In this document: in pieces, positions 20,974 through 30,462 of the stretch
Position numbering within the stretch: the first letter of the stretch is position 1
Layout of the letters: every line of letters starts with the position of its first letter
Assembly (NCBI GenBank): GCA_002700385.1
Contig: PADC01000005.1
Location: forward strand, 1-64,000
Length of the DNA: 64,000 nucleotides
DNA from: Cycloclasticus sp.
GTDB taxonomy: Bacteria; Pseudomonadota; Gammaproteobacteria; Methylococcales; Cycloclasticaceae
Direction of reading: 5' to 3'
Notes under the pieces: generated by a model
Databases searched by the model: none
Seen by the model: only the letters and a program-made list of their open reading frames with translations
What the model was told of the DNA's origin: nothing
Translations under genes and position numbers: made by a program

Positions 20974-21821
20974 CCCGCGTTTATTTTTTACCAATTTTTC
21001 TCATCTCATTGCTCAGCGCATGCAGTAGCGATACGTCAATCGTCCGTGATAGCGCACCCTCTATCCACCCCGCTAATATTGAACTAACACCTGATGCCAT
21101 TCCTCGGATAGAAGCCAAAAGCCGTGGCGGTAACCCAGCTTCCTATGAGGTGTTTGGAAAAACTTATCATGTCTTACCGTCTAGTGAAGGTTTTGTTCAA
21201 CGGGGTATTGCTTCTTGGTATGGCACAAAATTTCATGGAAACAAAACATCCAATGGCGAAACCTATGACATGTACGCAATGACAGCTGCGCATAAGACAC
21301 TCCCGCTGCCAAGCTATGTGGAAGTGAGAAATTTAGACACGAACAAAAAAATTATTGTTCGAGTCAATGACCGAGGGCCTTTTCATGATGGACGCATTAT
21401 TGATTTATCGTACGCCGCGGCTGCCAAACTTGGCACCTTAAAAAATGGAACCTCCTCAGTCGAGATTAAAGTCATTAACCCAAGTGTAGATGCAACGCCG
21501 GATGTAGCTCCCCCTCCGCCAATAAAACAAAGCGAACTCCCACCAAGCCCCTCTATTCAACAACCTTTCGCTTCCAACCCTACTCAAGGGCTTCTCTTTA
21601 TACAAGTGGGGGCGTTCAGTTCAATTGATAATGCCAACCGACTTAAGTATGAGCTAACAAACCAATTAAAAATGCCTGTCACTGTTGAAAAAAAATCTCA
21701 CTCAACCGACCCTCTGTATCTGGTCCAAGTTGGTCCTTACATCAGAATGCAAAATGCCGATTCAACTCGATTACAACTGTACAAACTGGGTTATAAAAAC
21801 ACTCTTTATACTGGCCGATAA
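20970..21821 (+). CDS. rlpA: Septal/glycan-binding lipoprotein RlpA
   Basis: RlpA is an outer-membrane lipoprotein that binds, and in some bacteria cleaves, denuded glycan strands. The 283-residue product starts with a lipoprotein signal (LLSAC, Cys18), then a double-psi beta barrel (about 72-165) with GIASWYG and VRVNDRGPFHDGRIIDLS, then a proline-rich linker and a C-terminal SPOR domain (about 206-283). Its ATG overlaps the mltB stop by 4 bases. Confidence 0.97.
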   Translation: MTRVYFLPIFLISLLSACSSDTSIVRDSAPSIHPANIELTPDAIPRIEAKSRGGNPASYEVFGKTYHVLPSSEGFVQRGIASWYGTKFHGNKTSNGETYDMYAMTAAHKTLPLPSYVEVRNLDTNKKIIVRVNDRGPFHDGRIIDLSYAAAAKLGTLKNGTSSVEIKVINPSVDATPDVAPPPPIKQSELPPSPSIQQPFASNPTQGLLFIQVGAFSSIDNANRLKYELTNQLKMPVTVEKKSHSTDPLYLVQVGPYIRMQNADSTRLQLYKLGYKNTLYTGR

Positions 21822-21869
21822 GTGAGCTTTAACAACAGACGACACTGCCTTATGTGCAAAGCTGCGTGA

Positions 21870-21885
21870 TATAATCCATTATAAT
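21870..21885 (+). promoter_or_regulatory. Two tandem -10-like elements upstream of dacA
   Basis: Two copies of TATAAT (21870-21875 and 21880-21885) lie 25-40 bases before the dacA ATG in the 89-base rlpA-dacA gap. No clear -35 box accompanies either, so a dacA promoter is likely but its exact register is not fixed. Confidence 0.35.
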
Positions 21886-21910
21886 CTTTCAGCCAAAAGC
21901 TAAATTCAAC

Positions 21911-23035
21911 ATGAAAAAAATCATTCTGATACTGAGCCTGTTTTTATCATTTCAAGCCATGGCGTTGCCTATTCCCTCGGCCCCTAATTTAAACGCCAGA
22001 AGTTACCATCTAACTGACTTCCATAGTGGCGAAGTATTGGCTTCAAAAGATCCTGATTTAAAACTGGCGCCCGCCAGCATGACAAAAATCATGACCGCGC
22101 TTATCGTTTTTCGTGAGCTCAACCACGGGAATCTGAACTTAACTGACCAAGTTCGAATCAGTGAAAAAGCCTGGAGAACACCTGGCTCAAGAATGTTTGT
22201 AGAAGTTAATAAATTTGTCAGCATTGACGATTTGATTCACGGCATGCTTGTCCAGTCGGGCAACGATGCAACGGTCGCTTTAGCCGAACACATTGCCGGT
22301 GATGAAGCTACGTTTGCACAATTAATGAATCAGGTTGCTAAAGAGCTCGGCATGACAAACAGCCATTTTACCAACAGTTCCGGTTTACCTGACGAGCAGC
22401 ACTACACCAGCGCAAAAGATCTCTCTATTCTTACTCGTGCCATGATTATCGAGTCACCTGAGTTATATAAAATAAATGCAATAAAAGAATTCACCTTTAA
22501 CGGCATTACCCAGCAAAACAGGAATAAACTTTTGTGGCGTGACAGCACGGTTGATGGCGTTAAAACCGGGCACACAGAAGAGGCAGGATACTGTTTGGTT
22601 TCCTCTGCCGTTCGTGACAATATGCGGTTAATTTCTGTTGTCATGGGAACCGATGGAATAGAATCGCGAAATGATATCAACCAAACCTTGCTGAATTATG
22701 GCTATCGCTTTTACAAAACACATTTGCTGTACAAATCACAACAAGCATTAACTAACGCACGCATCTGGAAAGGGGCTGTAAAAAATCTGCCGGTTGGCTT
22801 ATCGAAAAACCTTTACCTGACCATTCCTCGAAATGAGTATAAATCTTTAGACGCCAGTTTAGAATTAACCCCTCGACTACTCGCCCCCATCAAAAAAGGG
22901 GCGATTGTCGGTACTGCCGTTATTAAACTCAAAGGTGAGGTCATTGCTAAACGTCCATTAACCGCCTTGCAAGACATCCCCGAAGGCTCCTTCATGGACA
23001 GGCTTAAAGACGAAGCATTATTAATGCTTGAATAA
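21911..23035 (+). CDS. dacA: D-alanyl-D-alanine carboxypeptidase (PBP5/6 type)
   Basis: DacA removes the terminal D-Ala of the stem pentapeptide and so limits cross-linking. The 374-residue protein has a cleavable signal (ending near QAMA), the catalytic SMTK (Ser56-Lys59), SGN (116-118) and KTG (218-220), then a PBP5 C-terminal beta domain and an amphipathic C-terminal helix for membrane association. It heads dacA-dat-ybeD-lipB-lipA. Confidence 0.98.
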   Translation: MKKIILILSLFLSFQAMALPIPSAPNLNARSYHLTDFHSGEVLASKDPDLKLAPASMTKIMTALIVFRELNHGNLNLTDQVRISEKAWRTPGSRMFVEVNKFVSIDDLIHGMLVQSGNDATVALAEHIAGDEATFAQLMNQVAKELGMTNSHFTNSSGLPDEQHYTSAKDLSILTRAMIIESPELYKINAIKEFTFNGITQQNRNKLLWRDSTVDGVKTGHTEEAGYCLVSSAVRDNMRLISVVMGTDGIESRNDINQTLLNYGYRFYKTHLLYKSQQALTNARIWKGAVKNLPVGLSKNLYLTIPRNEYKSLDASLELTPRLLAPIKKGAIVGTAVIKLKGEVIAKRPLTALQDIPEGSFMDRLKDEALLMLE

Positions 23036-23049
23036 GGGAGAGCGTTAAC

Positions 23050-23916
23050 GTGTCTACCGAGTCTGAGGTGTATTTAAACGGCCAATTTTTACCGTTGGCA
23101 GATGCCAGGATCTCTGTTCTCGATCGTGGTTTTTTATTTGCTGACGGTGTTTACGAGGTTATTCCTGCCTATGGCGGGAAGCTTTTTCGTCTGCAACAAC
23201 ACATAGATCGGCTCAATAACAGCCTGAACGCTATTCGCATGCAAGCCGTTATGACAGATCAGGAATGGGCCAACGTCTTAACCAAACTCACTCAGTCTCA
23301 TACCCAATCCGACCAATCAGTTTATGTCCAAGTCACTCGAGGCTCTGGGAACAACCGTGATCACCAATTACCCGTTGACTATACCCCAACGATCTTTGCT
23401 ATGTGCCAAACGCTCCCAAGCTCTAGCTTGGATTTTATTGCAAAAGGCATTAAGGCCATTACACTGGACGATATCCGTTGGGACTGGTGTCATATAAAAT
23501 CTATCGCCTTACTGGGTAACATCTTGCTAAAGCAACAAGCCAGTGACCAGCATTGTACCGAAGCCATTTTATTACGTGATGGCTTTGCTACCGAAGGTTC
23601 TGCCAGTAATTTATTCATCGTAAAAAACAAACAACTCATCACGCCCCCAAAAAGTCACCATTTGTTACCCGGTATCACTCGCGATTTAGTCTTGGAACTT
23701 TCTCTCAAAGAAGGTATCCAATGTGCTGAAGCTGAAATATCAGAGAAGCAATTATTTGACGCTGATGAAATTTGGCTGACCAGTTCAACGAAAGAAATTA
23801 TGCCGGTGATTGAATTAAATCGACAAGCCGTCGGCAGCGGACAACCTGGGCCTTTATGGCAACAAATGTCCGCTTGTTACAGTGATTTCAAAAACCAATT
23901 AAGACACCCATCATGA
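23050..23916 (+). CDS. dat: D-amino acid aminotransferase (class IV PLP)
   Basis: This enzyme would interconvert D-alanine and D-glutamate with their keto acids. The 288-residue class IV aminotransferase begins with GTG, 14 bases after dacA. It has SVLDRGFLFADGVYEV near the N-terminus, the PLP-binding Lys150 in WCHIKSIALLGN, and EGSASNLFIV later. A second class IV enzyme (ilvE) lies elsewhere in the window and is clearly different. The dacA neighbour makes free D-Ala, so a role in D-amino-acid salvage is plausible. An L-branched-chain or aminodeoxychorismate lyase role is less likely. Confidence 0.88.
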   Translation: MSTESEVYLNGQFLPLADARISVLDRGFLFADGVYEVIPAYGGKLFRLQQHIDRLNNSLNAIRMQAVMTDQEWANVLTKLTQSHTQSDQSVYVQVTRGSGNNRDHQLPVDYTPTIFAMCQTLPSSSLDFIAKGIKAITLDDIRWDWCHIKSIALLGNILLKQQASDQHCTEAILLRDGFATEGSASNLFIVKNKQLITPPKSHHLLPGITRDLVLELSLKEGIQCAEAEISEKQLFDADEIWLTSSTKEIMPVIELNRQAVGSGQPGPLWQQMSACYSDFKNQLRHPS

Positions 23917-24194
23917 CCGAGCTTACCGACAATCAACATAACGAATTAATGGACTACCCCTGTAAGTTCACCATTAAAACAATGGGGTATGCCAATATTG
24001 AATTTGATGTGATTGTTGTCGATATCATTCGTCGTCATGCGCCAGATATTAGCGACCATTCGGTTAAATCAACATTCAGCAAAACAAAAAAATATGTCTC
24101 TGTCAGTATCACCATCACCGCTCAAAACAAGCAGCAAATGGATGCTATTTATCAAGATTTAACCGACTGTGAACATGTATTAATGTCTTTGTGA
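23913..24194 (+). CDS. ybeD: YbeD/DUF493 family protein
   Basis: This 93-residue protein matches the small ACT-like fold YbeD family: YPCKFTIKTMGYANIEFDVIVVDIIRRHAP near the start and VSVSITITAQNKQQMDAIYQDL later. It is almost always encoded between dacA and lipB in gammaproteobacteria, as here, and is thought to be regulatory, although no activity is established. It overlaps both neighbours by 4 bases. Confidence 0.94.
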   Translation: MTELTDNQHNELMDYPCKFTIKTMGYANIEFDVIVVDIIRRHAPDISDHSVKSTFSKTKKYVSVSITITAQNKQQMDAIYQDLTDCEHVLMSL

Positions 24195-24862
24195 TTGATC
24201 ACTTAAACAATCGAGAGCGGCCCTTAGTTATTCGTCAACTGAACCAACAAAGCTATCAGGCAACCTGGGAATCAATGCGAACTTTTTGCAACGATCGCAA
24301 CATCGAAACAGCCGACGAAGTATGGTTTGTTGAGCACCCACCTGTTTTCACTCAAGGGGTCAGCGGCAAAGCTGAACATATTTTAACACCCAGTGAGATT
24401 CCAATTGTTCAAACAGATCGCGGCGGCCAAGTCACCTATCATGGGCCGGGACAATTGATCATGTACGTTTTATTTGATTTACGCCGCTTAGGTATTGGCA
24501 TTCGAACATTGGTTGATGTGCTTGAAAACATCACCATTAACAGTTTAAAGAAATACGGTTTAAAAGCCGTTGCTCAAAAAGAAGCGCCTGGCGTTTATAT
24601 TAATAGAAAAAAAATTGCTTCTTTAGGTTTACGAGTTAAAAAATCTTGCAGTTACCACGGCCTTAGCATCAACTTGAATATGGATTTAACACCCTTCAAG
24701 TATATTAACCCTTGCGGTTATAAAGGGCTTGAAATTACCCAATTGACTGAACATGGCGTAAAATGCACCGCATCCGATTTTGCCGCCATTCTCTTACAAG
24801 AATTAAAAGAGCAACTTCCGTTTTCTGAGCTTATACTGGGCCCAGACACTTTATACAGTTAA
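24191..24862 (+). CDS. lipB: Octanoyl-[ACP]:protein N-octanoyltransferase
   Basis: LipB moves octanoate from ACP to the lipoyl domains of 2-oxoacid dehydrogenases and GcvH. The 223-residue product begins with GTG (GTGA overlap with ybeD) and contains [12 protein letters not shown] (77-88), catalytic Lys141 in KIASLG, and Cys175 in NPCGYKGLE. It is followed 5 bases later by lipA, which inserts the sulfurs. Confidence 0.97.
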   Translation: MIDHLNNRERPLVIRQLNQQSYQATWESMRTFCNDRNIETADEVWFVEHPPVFTQGVSGKAEHILTPSEIPIVQTDRGGQVTYHGPGQLIMYVLFDLRRLGIGIRTLVDVLENITINSLKKYGLKAVAQKEAPGVYINRKKIASLGLRVKKSCSYHGLSINLNMDLTPFKYINPCGYKGLEITQLTEHGVKCTASDFAAILLQELKEQLPFSELILGPDTLYS

Positions 24863-24867
24863 CACTT

Positions 24868-25845
24868 ATGCCACACGACGACCTCAATACTCTAAAAGCT
24901 CCCTCAAGAGCCACGCCCGAAACTCACCAGCGAAGTGAAGCAAAACTTGCCCGCATTCCCATTAAAGTAGAAAAAAAAGAAGAGATACTACGCAAGCCTC
25001 ATTGGATACGCGCCAAGGTCCCCAGTGGAACCCGTGTGAATAGCATAAAAAAAGCCCTCCGCAGCCATGGTTTATATTCAGTTTGTGAAGAAGCCGCCTG
25101 CCCAAATTTAGGCGAATGTTTTAATAATGGCACCGCTACTTTCATGATCATGGGCGATATTTGCACACGACGTTGCCCTTTTTGTGATGTTGCTCATGGC
25201 CGCCCCAAGCCATTAGATACCGATGAGCCTAAAAAACTGGCTGGCACCATAAAAGATATGCAGCTTCGCTACGTCGTTATCACCTCTGTTGATCGTGATG
25301 ATCTACGCGATGGCGGTGCTGATCACTTTGCTCAATGTATTGAGGCTGTCCGAGAAAAAAATCCATCCATCCAGGTTGAAATTCTGGTTCCTGATTTTAG
25401 AGGCCGTAGAGACATTGCCATTGAGATCTTGAAACAAACACCTCCCGATGTCTTTAACCATAATTTAGAAACCGTTCCTCGTTTATATAAAAAAGCACGT
25501 CCAGGCTCAGACTATCAATGGTCTCTTGATTTAATAAAACGTTATAAAGAAGCAAAACCATCCGTGGCAACAAAGTCTGGCATTATGCTCGGTTTAGGAG
25601 AAACTCTGGACGAAACGCTCGCGGTGATGCAAGATTTGCGCGATCATCACTGTGACATGTTAACCCTGGGTCAATATTTACAGCCCAGTCAAGGCCACTT
25701 AGCGGTAGAACGTTACGTCACCCCTGAAGAGTTTGATGAACTGGCAAAACTCGGTAAAGAAATGGGGTTTTCCCACGTCGCCAGTGGACCGATGGTTCGC
25801 TCCTCATACCACGCCGACCAACAAGCCTCTGGCGTTATCGACTAA
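24868..25845 (+). CDS. lipA: Lipoyl synthase (radical SAM)
   Basis: LipA inserts two sulfurs into protein-bound octanoate. The 325-residue protein holds both iron-sulfur cysteine sets: Cys73, Cys78 and Cys84 (auxiliary cluster, [12 protein letters not shown]) and Cys99-x3-Cys103-x2-Cys106 (radical-SAM cluster, CTRRCPFC). The C-terminal SSYHADQ motif that supplies the auxiliary-cluster serine is also present. It ends the plus-strand operon and faces murU. Confidence 0.98.
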   Translation: MPHDDLNTLKAPSRATPETHQRSEAKLARIPIKVEKKEEILRKPHWIRAKVPSGTRVNSIKKALRSHGLYSVCEEAACPNLGECFNNGTATFMIMGDICTRRCPFCDVAHGRPKPLDTDEPKKLAGTIKDMQLRYVVITSVDRDDLRDGGADHFAQCIEAVREKNPSIQVEILVPDFRGRRDIAIEILKQTPPDVFNHNLETVPRLYKKARPGSDYQWSLDLIKRYKEAKPSVATKSGIMLGLGETLDETLAVMQDLRDHHCDMLTLGQYLQPSQGHLAVERYVTPEEFDELAKLGKEMGFSHVASGPMVRSSYHADQQASGVID

Positions 25846-25872
25846 CCTTCTGTATTGGGTTGCATTAAAGAC

Positions 25873-26538
25873 TTAACCCTGCTGAAGTTTTACGTTCAGG
25901 TCGGCCAACCTGTCAGGTGTACCGACATCAACCCATTCACCGCCATACAGCTCACCGCTCACCTGATCTTTTGTTATTAACTGACGAATCATCGGCGCCA
26001 AAGGAAAAACACCCGACGAGTGTTGCTTAAAGACATCAGGATTAAAAACACCCAAGCCACTGTATGTATAGCGCTCTTTATCCGCCAATCGGACAACGCC
26101 ATCTTGTATGCAAAAATCACCGTTTTTATTATGCTCGGGATTATTAACCAGAACCAAATGAATGCCTTTATCAACCTTCGTTCTTAAACTGGCAAAAGGA
26201 AAATCAGTCCACACATCCGCATTCACCACAAGAAAAGGCTCTTTACCCAATAAAGGTAAGGCCTTGAAAATACCTCCGCCCGTTTCTAAGGCTTGCTCTC
26301 CCTCATCGGAATATTCAATATGGACACCCCACTGTTCTCCGTTTCCCAACGCTGCTTTAATTTGCTCACCTAAGTAGGCCACATTAATGACAAATTCAGT
26401 AAACCCTTGACGTTTTAACGTAACAAGGTGGTGTTCAATCAAGGCTCGACCCGCGACTTTTAATAAAGGTTTGGGACAATTCTTTGTCAAGGCCCCCATG
26501 CGTTCACCACGCCCAGCGGCCAAAATCATCACTTTCAT
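25873..26538 (-). CDS. murU: N-acetylmuramate 1-phosphate uridylyltransferase
   Basis: MurU converts MurNAc 1-phosphate to UDP-MurNAc in the cell-wall recycling route that bypasses de novo MurA/MurB. The nucleotidyltransferase signature MILAAGRGERMG lies directly at the N-terminus when the ATG at 26538 is used, 4 bases after the amgK stop. The longer frame to 26568 overlaps amgK and adds nothing conserved. Length is 221. NADVWTDFPF carries the metal-binding Asp. Pairing with amgK is what distinguishes it from other sugar nucleotidyltransferases. Confidence 0.93.
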   Translation of the reverse strand: MKVMILAAGRGERMGALTKNCPKPLLKVAGRALIEHHLVTLKRQGFTEFVINVAYLGEQIKAALGNGEQWGVHIEYSDEGEQALETGGGIFKALPLLGKEPFLVVNADVWTDFPFASLRTKVDKGIHLVLVNNPEHNKNGDFCIQDGVVRLADKERYTYSGLGVFNPDVFKQHSSGVFPLAPMIRQLITKDQVSGELYGGEWVDVGTPDRLADLNVKLQQG

Positions 26539-26542
26539 AACA

Positions 26543-27556
26543 CTAGGCAATCCACGGTTGTTGCTCAAATTTTTCTACTACCTGATGATGTTCAATCAAG
26601 CCAGCCAAAGGTTTTAGCTCCTCATAGCGTTCACTGATCGTTATCAAATAGCCTAAGGTGCGAGGGATGTCCTTTAAATACCCTTCTTTCCCATCCCTTA
26701 ATAATAAACGTGAAAAGATACCCACTGCTTTCATATGGCGTTGAACCCCCATCCAATCAAACCATTGATAAAATTGCCGATGATCAAAATCATCCACTTC
26801 ACCACGTTCTTGTCGTTGTTTGAGAAAATCATCAAGCCAAGCGTAAATTTTTTCATCGGACCAGGCTATGTAACAATCTCTATATAAAGAAACCAGGTCA
26901 TAGGTGAGAGGTCCAATCACAGCATCTTGAAAATCAATAACGCCGGGATTATTGTCTTTTGTCACCATCAGGTTTCTGGAGTGGTAATCTCTATGAACAA
27001 ATACCTGAGGTTGTTCCAAGGCAGATGCTGCTAATTTTTCCTTAACCTGACTCAAGGTTTCTTTATCCTTAAACGATAAATCAATGCCCAACAAGGTCTT
27101 CAAAAACCACTCACCGAATAAATCCATTTCCTGTCGCAATAAAGCCAAATCGTAGGATGGTATCAACAGATCCTTTAACCCGATTCCATGCATTTGATGC
27201 AGCACTTGAACCGCATCTTTATATTGCTTATCCACAGTTCGTTCTGTCAGCTGATCCAAATAACTGTCTGAACCTAGATCACTGAGCACCAAAAACCCAT
27301 CTTCAAGAGATTGATGAAAAATTTTCGGCGCATTAATACCTTGTGCCTTCAGCAAGTTAGCCACTGCAATAAAAGACGTACAGTCTTCTTTTAAAGGCGG
27401 TGCATCCATGACCACAAACGATTGATCATCAAATTGAACTCGGAAATAGCGCCTAAAACTCGCATCACTCGATGCCGCTTCGATGCTAAAGTTTTTAATC
27501 GAAAAAGTAACCGCCAGCCAATCCATTAATTGCTGTTTTCGCTCATCTATTGCCAT
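26543..27556 (-). CDS. amgK: N-acetylmuramate/N-acetylglucosamine anomeric kinase
   Basis: AmgK phosphorylates the C1 of MurNAc or GlcNAc freed during peptidoglycan turnover and feeds MurU. The 337-residue protein is an aminoglycoside-phosphotransferase-fold kinase with the catalytic loop HRDYHSRN (His188, Asp190, Asn195) and the metal-binding Asp208 in VIDFQDA. It is divergent from lptD, as in Pseudomonas putida, where the amgK-murU pathway was defined. Confidence 0.94.
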   Translation of the reverse strand: MAIDERKQQLMDWLAVTFSIKNFSIEAASSDASFRRYFRVQFDDQSFVVMDAPPLKEDCTSFIAVANLLKAQGINAPKIFHQSLEDGFLVLSDLGSDSYLDQLTERTVDKQYKDAVQVLHQMHGIGLKDLLIPSYDLALLRQEMDLFGEWFLKTLLGIDLSFKDKETLSQVKEKLAASALEQPQVFVHRDYHSRNLMVTKDNNPGVIDFQDAVIGPLTYDLVSLYRDCYIAWSDEKIYAWLDDFLKQRQERGEVDDFDHRQFYQWFDWMGVQRHMKAVGIFSRLLLRDGKEGYLKDIPRTLGYLITISERYEELKPLAGLIEHHQVVEKFEQQPWIA

Positions 27557-27702
27557 AAAAAATACTCTGTCAAACCTATTTAACTCATACCGAAAAATTG
27601 CATGTTAATATATGAGAAATTTTCCACAGTATCGTTGAAGAATTCATCATTCTATGCGATTTTATACAACTTAACGTTAGACACAACCAAAAAGGTTTCA
27701 CC

Positions 27703-30357
27703 ATTATCCTTTCCTATAAACATTTTCTTTTAGCCTCTGTGCTGATCTTGGCCACTTCTCCATCCTTAGGCTTTAATAATTCGCAATGGGATTGCAAATT
27801 GGCCAACGATGGTCAAACCTGGGATTGCTCGACTTCAACAAAACCCGTAAAAAAAACAGCACCTAAGAACCCTGCCAACGCGTCTGTCGCTAGCAAGAAA
27901 GGTCCTGTCGCTAAAAAAACTGAGCATAAGCCCAATAAACCTTCTATCCCCCGTGTTCAATTAACTCAAAAAGCCGTGCCAAAAAAACAAGAAAAGGCTC
28001 CCACTAAGGTGTCTACTAAAAATACAGGTGCCTGGGATTGTCAAACGCATGAAAGCGGCCACTGGGACTGCGCCCAGACAAGCGAACCAAGCGCGGTTGT
28101 TATCGCTTCAAGCGCAACCCTGGAAGAAGTGCCTTTAAGTGACCCAAATGCAGATCGAATTAGAAATAGTTTGCTTTTTCAACAAATGGTCAAACAGCTT
28201 AAAGCAAACCCTTGGGATACCTGTAATGTCAGCACAGACACCCTTCGTCAAAGCAGACAAGCTTTGCAACAAAATCGCTTAAATGCTGAGGTGAATATCC
28301 AGTCTGACTACGCAGAGGTTCTTAACGAAAACAACGCTCGATTTTCTGGCGATGTCCTCGTTAATCGGGCAGATCAATCTATCTCGGCTGATCAAGTCAC
28401 CTATAACAATGACCTGGAAAATGCGTCTGCCTCTGGTGACGTTTTTTATCAAGAGCATGGTTTTGCCATACACAGTGACCAAGCAGAATTACAACTGGCT
28501 AAAAATTCTGGGCAATTCACGCAAAATCAAATGATTCTTGAAGCCACACATGCCCGGGCGACAACACAAACAACCCGTCTAATCAATCGTCATATTTCTG
28601 AATCAACACAGGTGACCTATACCACTTGCGCTCCAACAGTTAATGACTGGGAACTGCAAGCGAGGTCTCTTGAACTGAACAAAGAAACCGGGCGTGGCAC
28701 AGGTCGTGATGTTTGGGTGGAAGTTTTTGATATTCCTCTGCTCTATACACCTTATATTAGTTTTCCTATTGATGACCGCCGTCAATCTGGTGTGCTTACA
28801 CCCACGTTTGGCAACTCCGACACAACAGGTATCGACTTTTCTATTCCGTACTACTGGAACATTGCCCCTAACTACGATGCAACGCTTACACCACGTTTCA
28901 TGACTGACCGTGGCCTGATGTTGGGCGGTGAATTTCGCTATTTAACTCAACATTCCGAGGGGCAAGTCTCTGCCGAAATTCTCGATGATACCGACACAGA
29001 TGAATTACGAGGCCAGTTCTCTTTCCAAAACAAGTCTACCCTTAGCGCTCGATTAACTTCTGATATTGACCTTAACTACCTGTCTGACGATGACTATTTG
29101 GAAGATTTTGGGAACAGCCTGAGTACCTCAAGTGATCGTTATCTAAAAAGCCATGCCAGCCTTAATTATCGAGCTGATCACTGGAATTTACTGACTAGAA
29201 TAGACAACTACGACTCGATTGATGAGTCTATCCCCAGTTCTGCCAGACCTCATCGCCGCCTACCAAGAGTACTTTTTAACTTCCATGAGCGCGAGGTGTT
29301 TGGTGGTGCAAAAGTCACTATGCGTAATGAATTTGTTTATTTTGAACACAGTGCAGATGTCGATGCTAAACGCCTGGATTTACACCCTGGCATTAGCCTT
29401 CCATACAGAACAGCCGGGGCTTTCTTTACCCCAAGATTAAGCCTGCGACACACTGAATACCGCCTGCAGGATCAAGCAAATACAATAGACAATCATCAAA
29501 GCAGAACCTTGCCTATTTTGTCGGTTGACTCTGGTCTCTTCTTTGAAAGGAACCTGGATTTTGCTAACGGCATGGTACAAACCTTGGAACCACGCGCCTA
29601 TTATTTGTATGTGCCACATAAAAACCAAGATCATATCCCTTTATTTGATACCTCTGAATACGACTTTAGCTTCAATCAATTATTCAGAGAAAACCGTTTC
29701 TCTGGCGCTGATAGAGTAGCCGATGCAAACCAACTAACTTTAGCCTTAACCTCGAGGCTTATTGAATCATCAACGGGTAATGAAAGATTAAGGGCCAGCG
29801 TTGGAACAATTGTTTACTTTGATAACCTTGATGTAGGACTGAGCCCCACCAGCGATTCGATCAGTGAAGAGACCTCTGATCTGGTCACAGAATTTTCTGC
29901 AAAAATCACGGATACCTGGTCTACTCGCTCTGCCCTTCAATACGACCCTCACGCTGGCAAAACTCAAAAAGCCAGTCTCGGTTTTCATTATCGTGACAGT
30001 GCAGACCGCCTATTCAATGCCACCTACCGTTCGCGCTATGAAGCAAACTCTGATGATATTGAACAAACTGATTTATCTTTCAAATGGCCTATTAGCAAGG
30101 AATGGAGTACGGTTGGTCGCTGGAATTATTCTGAAGAACACAACTTGTCACTTGAAACATTCTTAGGACTGGAAAAAGACACCTGTTGCTGGCGTGCTAG
30201 AGTGATCGCCAGACGATATGTTAACGATGCACTGGATGAAGAGCCTAAAGAAGGCATTTTCTTCCAATTCGAACTCAAGGGCCTCACCAGTTTTGGCGAG
30301 AAGCTGGATTCATTTTTAGAAGAAGGCATATTGGGTTATCAGCCACCTGATGAATAG
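27703..30357 (+). CDS. lptD: LPS-assembly outer-membrane protein LptD, with a probable non-standard start codon
   Basis: LptD is the beta-barrel that, with LptE, inserts LPS in the outer leaflet. From the only standard in-frame start (GTG, 27739) the product is 872 residues but lacks the charged start of a signal peptide. The frame stays open upstream to a TGA at 27613 without any ATG, GTG or TTG. It encodes I-I-L-S-Y-K-H-F-L-L-A ahead of the hydrophobic core, with AAAGG ending at 27695, seven bases before ATT at 27703. The adjacent Cys pair (816-817 in GTG numbering, DTCCW) that forms the essential disulfides is present. An unusual lysine-rich N-terminal stretch carries four WDC motifs. Confidence 0.93.
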   Translation: MILSYKHFLLASVLILATSPSLGFNNSQWDCKLANDGQTWDCSTSTKPVKKTAPKNPANASVASKKGPVAKKTEHKPNKPSIPRVQLTQKAVPKKQEKAPTKVSTKNTGAWDCQTHESGHWDCAQTSEPSAVVIASSATLEEVPLSDPNADRIRNSLLFQQMVKQLKANPWDTCNVSTDTLRQSRQALQQNRLNAEVNIQSDYAEVLNENNARFSGDVLVNRADQSISADQVTYNNDLENASASGDVFYQEHGFAIHSDQAELQLAKNSGQFTQNQMILEATHARATTQTTRLINRHISESTQVTYTTCAPTVNDWELQARSLELNKETGRGTGRDVWVEVFDIPLLYTPYISFPIDDRRQSGVLTPTFGNSDTTGIDFSIPYYWNIAPNYDATLTPRFMTDRGLMLGGEFRYLTQHSEGQVSAEILDDTDTDELRGQFSFQNKSTLSARLTSDIDLNYLSDDDYLEDFGNSLSTSSDRYLKSHASLNYRADHWNLLTRIDNYDSIDESIPSSARPHRRLPRVLFNFHEREVFGGAKVTMRNEFVYFEHSADVDAKRLDLHPGISLPYRTAGAFFTPRLSLRHTEYRLQDQANTIDNHQSRTLPILSVDSGLFFERNLDFANGMVQTLEPRAYYLYVPHKNQDHIPLFDTSEYDFSFNQLFRENRFSGADRVADANQLTLALTSRLIESSTGNERLRASVGTIVYFDNLDVGLSPTSDSISEETSDLVTEFSAKITDTWSTRSALQYDPHAGKTQKASLGFHYRDSADRLFNATYRSRYEANSDDIEQTDLSFKWPISKEWSTVGRWNYSEEHNLSLETFLGLEKDTCCWRARVIARRYVNDALDEEPKEGIFFQFELKGLTSFGEKLDSFLEEGILGYQPPDE

Positions 30358-30462
30358 CCATTTAAAGAAAACCTTAACGTTATATTTAACTTTTACAATG
30401 ACCTTAGCGATGATATTTTTTTAGATCTGATGCATCACTTATTTACTTGACACACTGACCCT

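Noticed and set aside
30447-30452. TTGACA just before surA as a -35 box
   Set aside because: It is only ten bases before the surA ATG, leaving no room for a -10 box and leader.
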